From positions 1-6,533 of the forward strand of contig CAJOEG010000151.1 of the NCBI GenBank assembly GCA_905233405.1: a stretch of DNA of 6,533 bases, written 5' to 3'. The notes beneath the pieces were generated by a model, which saw nothing but the letters and a program-made list of their open reading frames with translations, searched no databases and was not told the origin of the DNA. Positions 5,823 to 6,533 of the stretch are shown here, one piece after another. Source of the DNA: an uncultured Bacteroidales bacterium (lineage in GTDB: Bacteria; Bacteroidota; Bacteroidia; Bacteroidales; ML635J-15). The position numbers and the translations under genes are program-made. Numbering within the stretch: the stretch's first letter is position 1; every line of letters starts with the position of its first letter.

Positions 5823-6533
5823 CTATTTATTAATAACTTTACATGCTACCATACCCTTTTCGGTACGAGCCGAAACTATAAGCATTCCGCGGTTTTCAAC
5901 CGACATCGAAACCGAATTGTCGTTTGCTGAAACATTCTTTACAAGGCGGCCTGCCATATCGTAAACACAAACATCAAGTATGCGGCTTTCGCAGTTGAGG
6001 TTAAGAATGCCAGCAGCATCGAAATATGCATCAAGTGAAAGAGATTCTGCAAAGTTGTTATCTATTGAGTTGAGAGGTGCATTTGCACCAAAGTCATCCA
6101 TACAGAAATAATATGGAACCATCGGGTCTTCGCTAAGCGCCTGGAAGAACAAACTGTCGGCATTTGCAATCCACGAAAGGTCAACGTATGTCCAATCGTC
6201 CATCTTATAAGTTCTACCTTCGCGGAAATCAGCCATAACAATTTCACGGTGTGCGACCTCGGTTCCTGCAGCGTATGCTGTAACCTTTACAGAAAAATAT
6301 GATCCATTTTCTGCGAAGTGAGCATTAGCGTCATCGACATACTTAGATACGTATGTCGGCAAGCAGAAATAAGCGCCACGGTTTGTAAAGTCACCTGAAT
6401 GCTCGGTATCAATCTTTATGGCAGATGTATTATACCATCCCATGTAGCAGTTCACATAGTTTGACGAATTTCCGTTACCATGTCCAACTGTTGCCGAATA
6501 GTTTGTATATGAATAAGTATCGGCATCTGTTTC
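5823..6533 (-). CDS. DUF4465-like secreted protein with T9SS type A sorting tail, C-terminal part
   Basis: The frame is open to the right edge of the window, so the start and signal peptide are outside; 236 codons are visible. Numbering from the window edge, residues 1-151 look like the DUF4465 domain of Bacteroidota surface proteins: YTNYSATVGHGNG (9-21), GDFTNRGAYFCLPTYVS (47-63), NGSYFSVKVTAYA (76-88), WTYVDLSWIANADSLFFQAL (114-133) and VPYYFCMDDFGAN (139-151). Residues about 166-236 form a T9SS type A sorting tail, with ILDVCVYDMAGRLVKNV (185-201), NRGMLIVSA and the final ACKVINK, so the protein is probably exported by the type IX system. It lies 72 nt upstream of the next gene on the same strand and is probably co-transcribed with the BtuB/BtuG pair. 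Genes of this family often sit beside TonB receptors, but I know of no demonstrated biochemical role. A GTG at 6455-6453 is internal and not the start. Confidence 0.82.
   Translation of the reverse strand, partial: ETDADTYSYTNYSATVGHGNGNSSNYVNCYMGWYNTSAIKIDTEHSGDFTNRGAYFCLPTYVSKYVDDANAHFAENGSYFSVKVTAYAAGTEVAHREIVMADFREGRTYKMDDWTYVDLSWIANADSLFFQALSEDPMVPYYFCMDDFGANAPLNSIDNNFAESLSLDAYFDAAGILNLNCESRILDVCVYDMAGRLVKNVSANDNSVSMSVENRGMLIVSARTEKGMVACKVINK

Overview
The window looks like a member of the Bacteroidota, most likely the Bacteroidales. The evidence is a TAnnTTTG-type -7 promoter box, no Shine-Dalgarno sequences, a BtuB/BtuG-type outer-membrane B12 uptake pair, a lipoprotein with a K-D-D surface-export signal, and two proteins with type IX secretion (T9SS) type A sorting tails. 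The T9SS tails argue against Bacteroides itself and favour a T9SS-bearing relative. All recognisable genes lie on the minus strand, so transcription runs from high to low coordinates.

In transcription order: (1) 6533-5823, the C-terminal 236 codons of a DUF4465-like secreted protein with a T9SS tail, whose start is outside the window. (2) A strong intergenic stem-loop at 5767-5803. (3) 5750-4743, a 335-aa secreted protein of a conserved uncharacterised surface family, also with a T9SS tail. (4) 4746-2772, a BtuB-like TonB-dependent receptor broken by a frameshift in its plug domain, at a point where about ten conserved residues are missing. (5) 2775-1564, a BtuG-like beta-propeller surface lipoprotein whose signal-peptide region carries what looks like an inserted intergenic repeat (14-nt tandem repeats plus a 30-nt palindrome). 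Genes 3/4 and 4/5 each overlap by four bases (ATGA), so they form a tight operon; the DUF4465-like gene lies 72 nt upstream on the same strand and is probably co-transcribed.

After the operon comes a complete cobalamin riboswitch (1416-1269) with its own -7 box (1429-1422). It points away from the uptake operon towards a roughly 400-nt stretch that holds only a doubtful 68-codon ORF (1199-993), and then the 5' part of a secreted glycine-rich protein (871 to the window edge) with an Ig-like segment and an ALK/LTK-type glycine-rich domain. No known B12 gene follows the riboswitch inside the window.

The operon as a whole reads as an outer-membrane corrinoid capture and import system: BtuG captures B12 at the surface, BtuB imports it in a TonB-dependent way, and two T9SS-exported surface proteins of unproven role accompany them. 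As sequenced, the transporter would not be made as one polypeptide. I find no well-supported new system. The points most worth following up are the orphan-looking riboswitch, the repeat inside the btuG signal peptide, and the receptor deletion.
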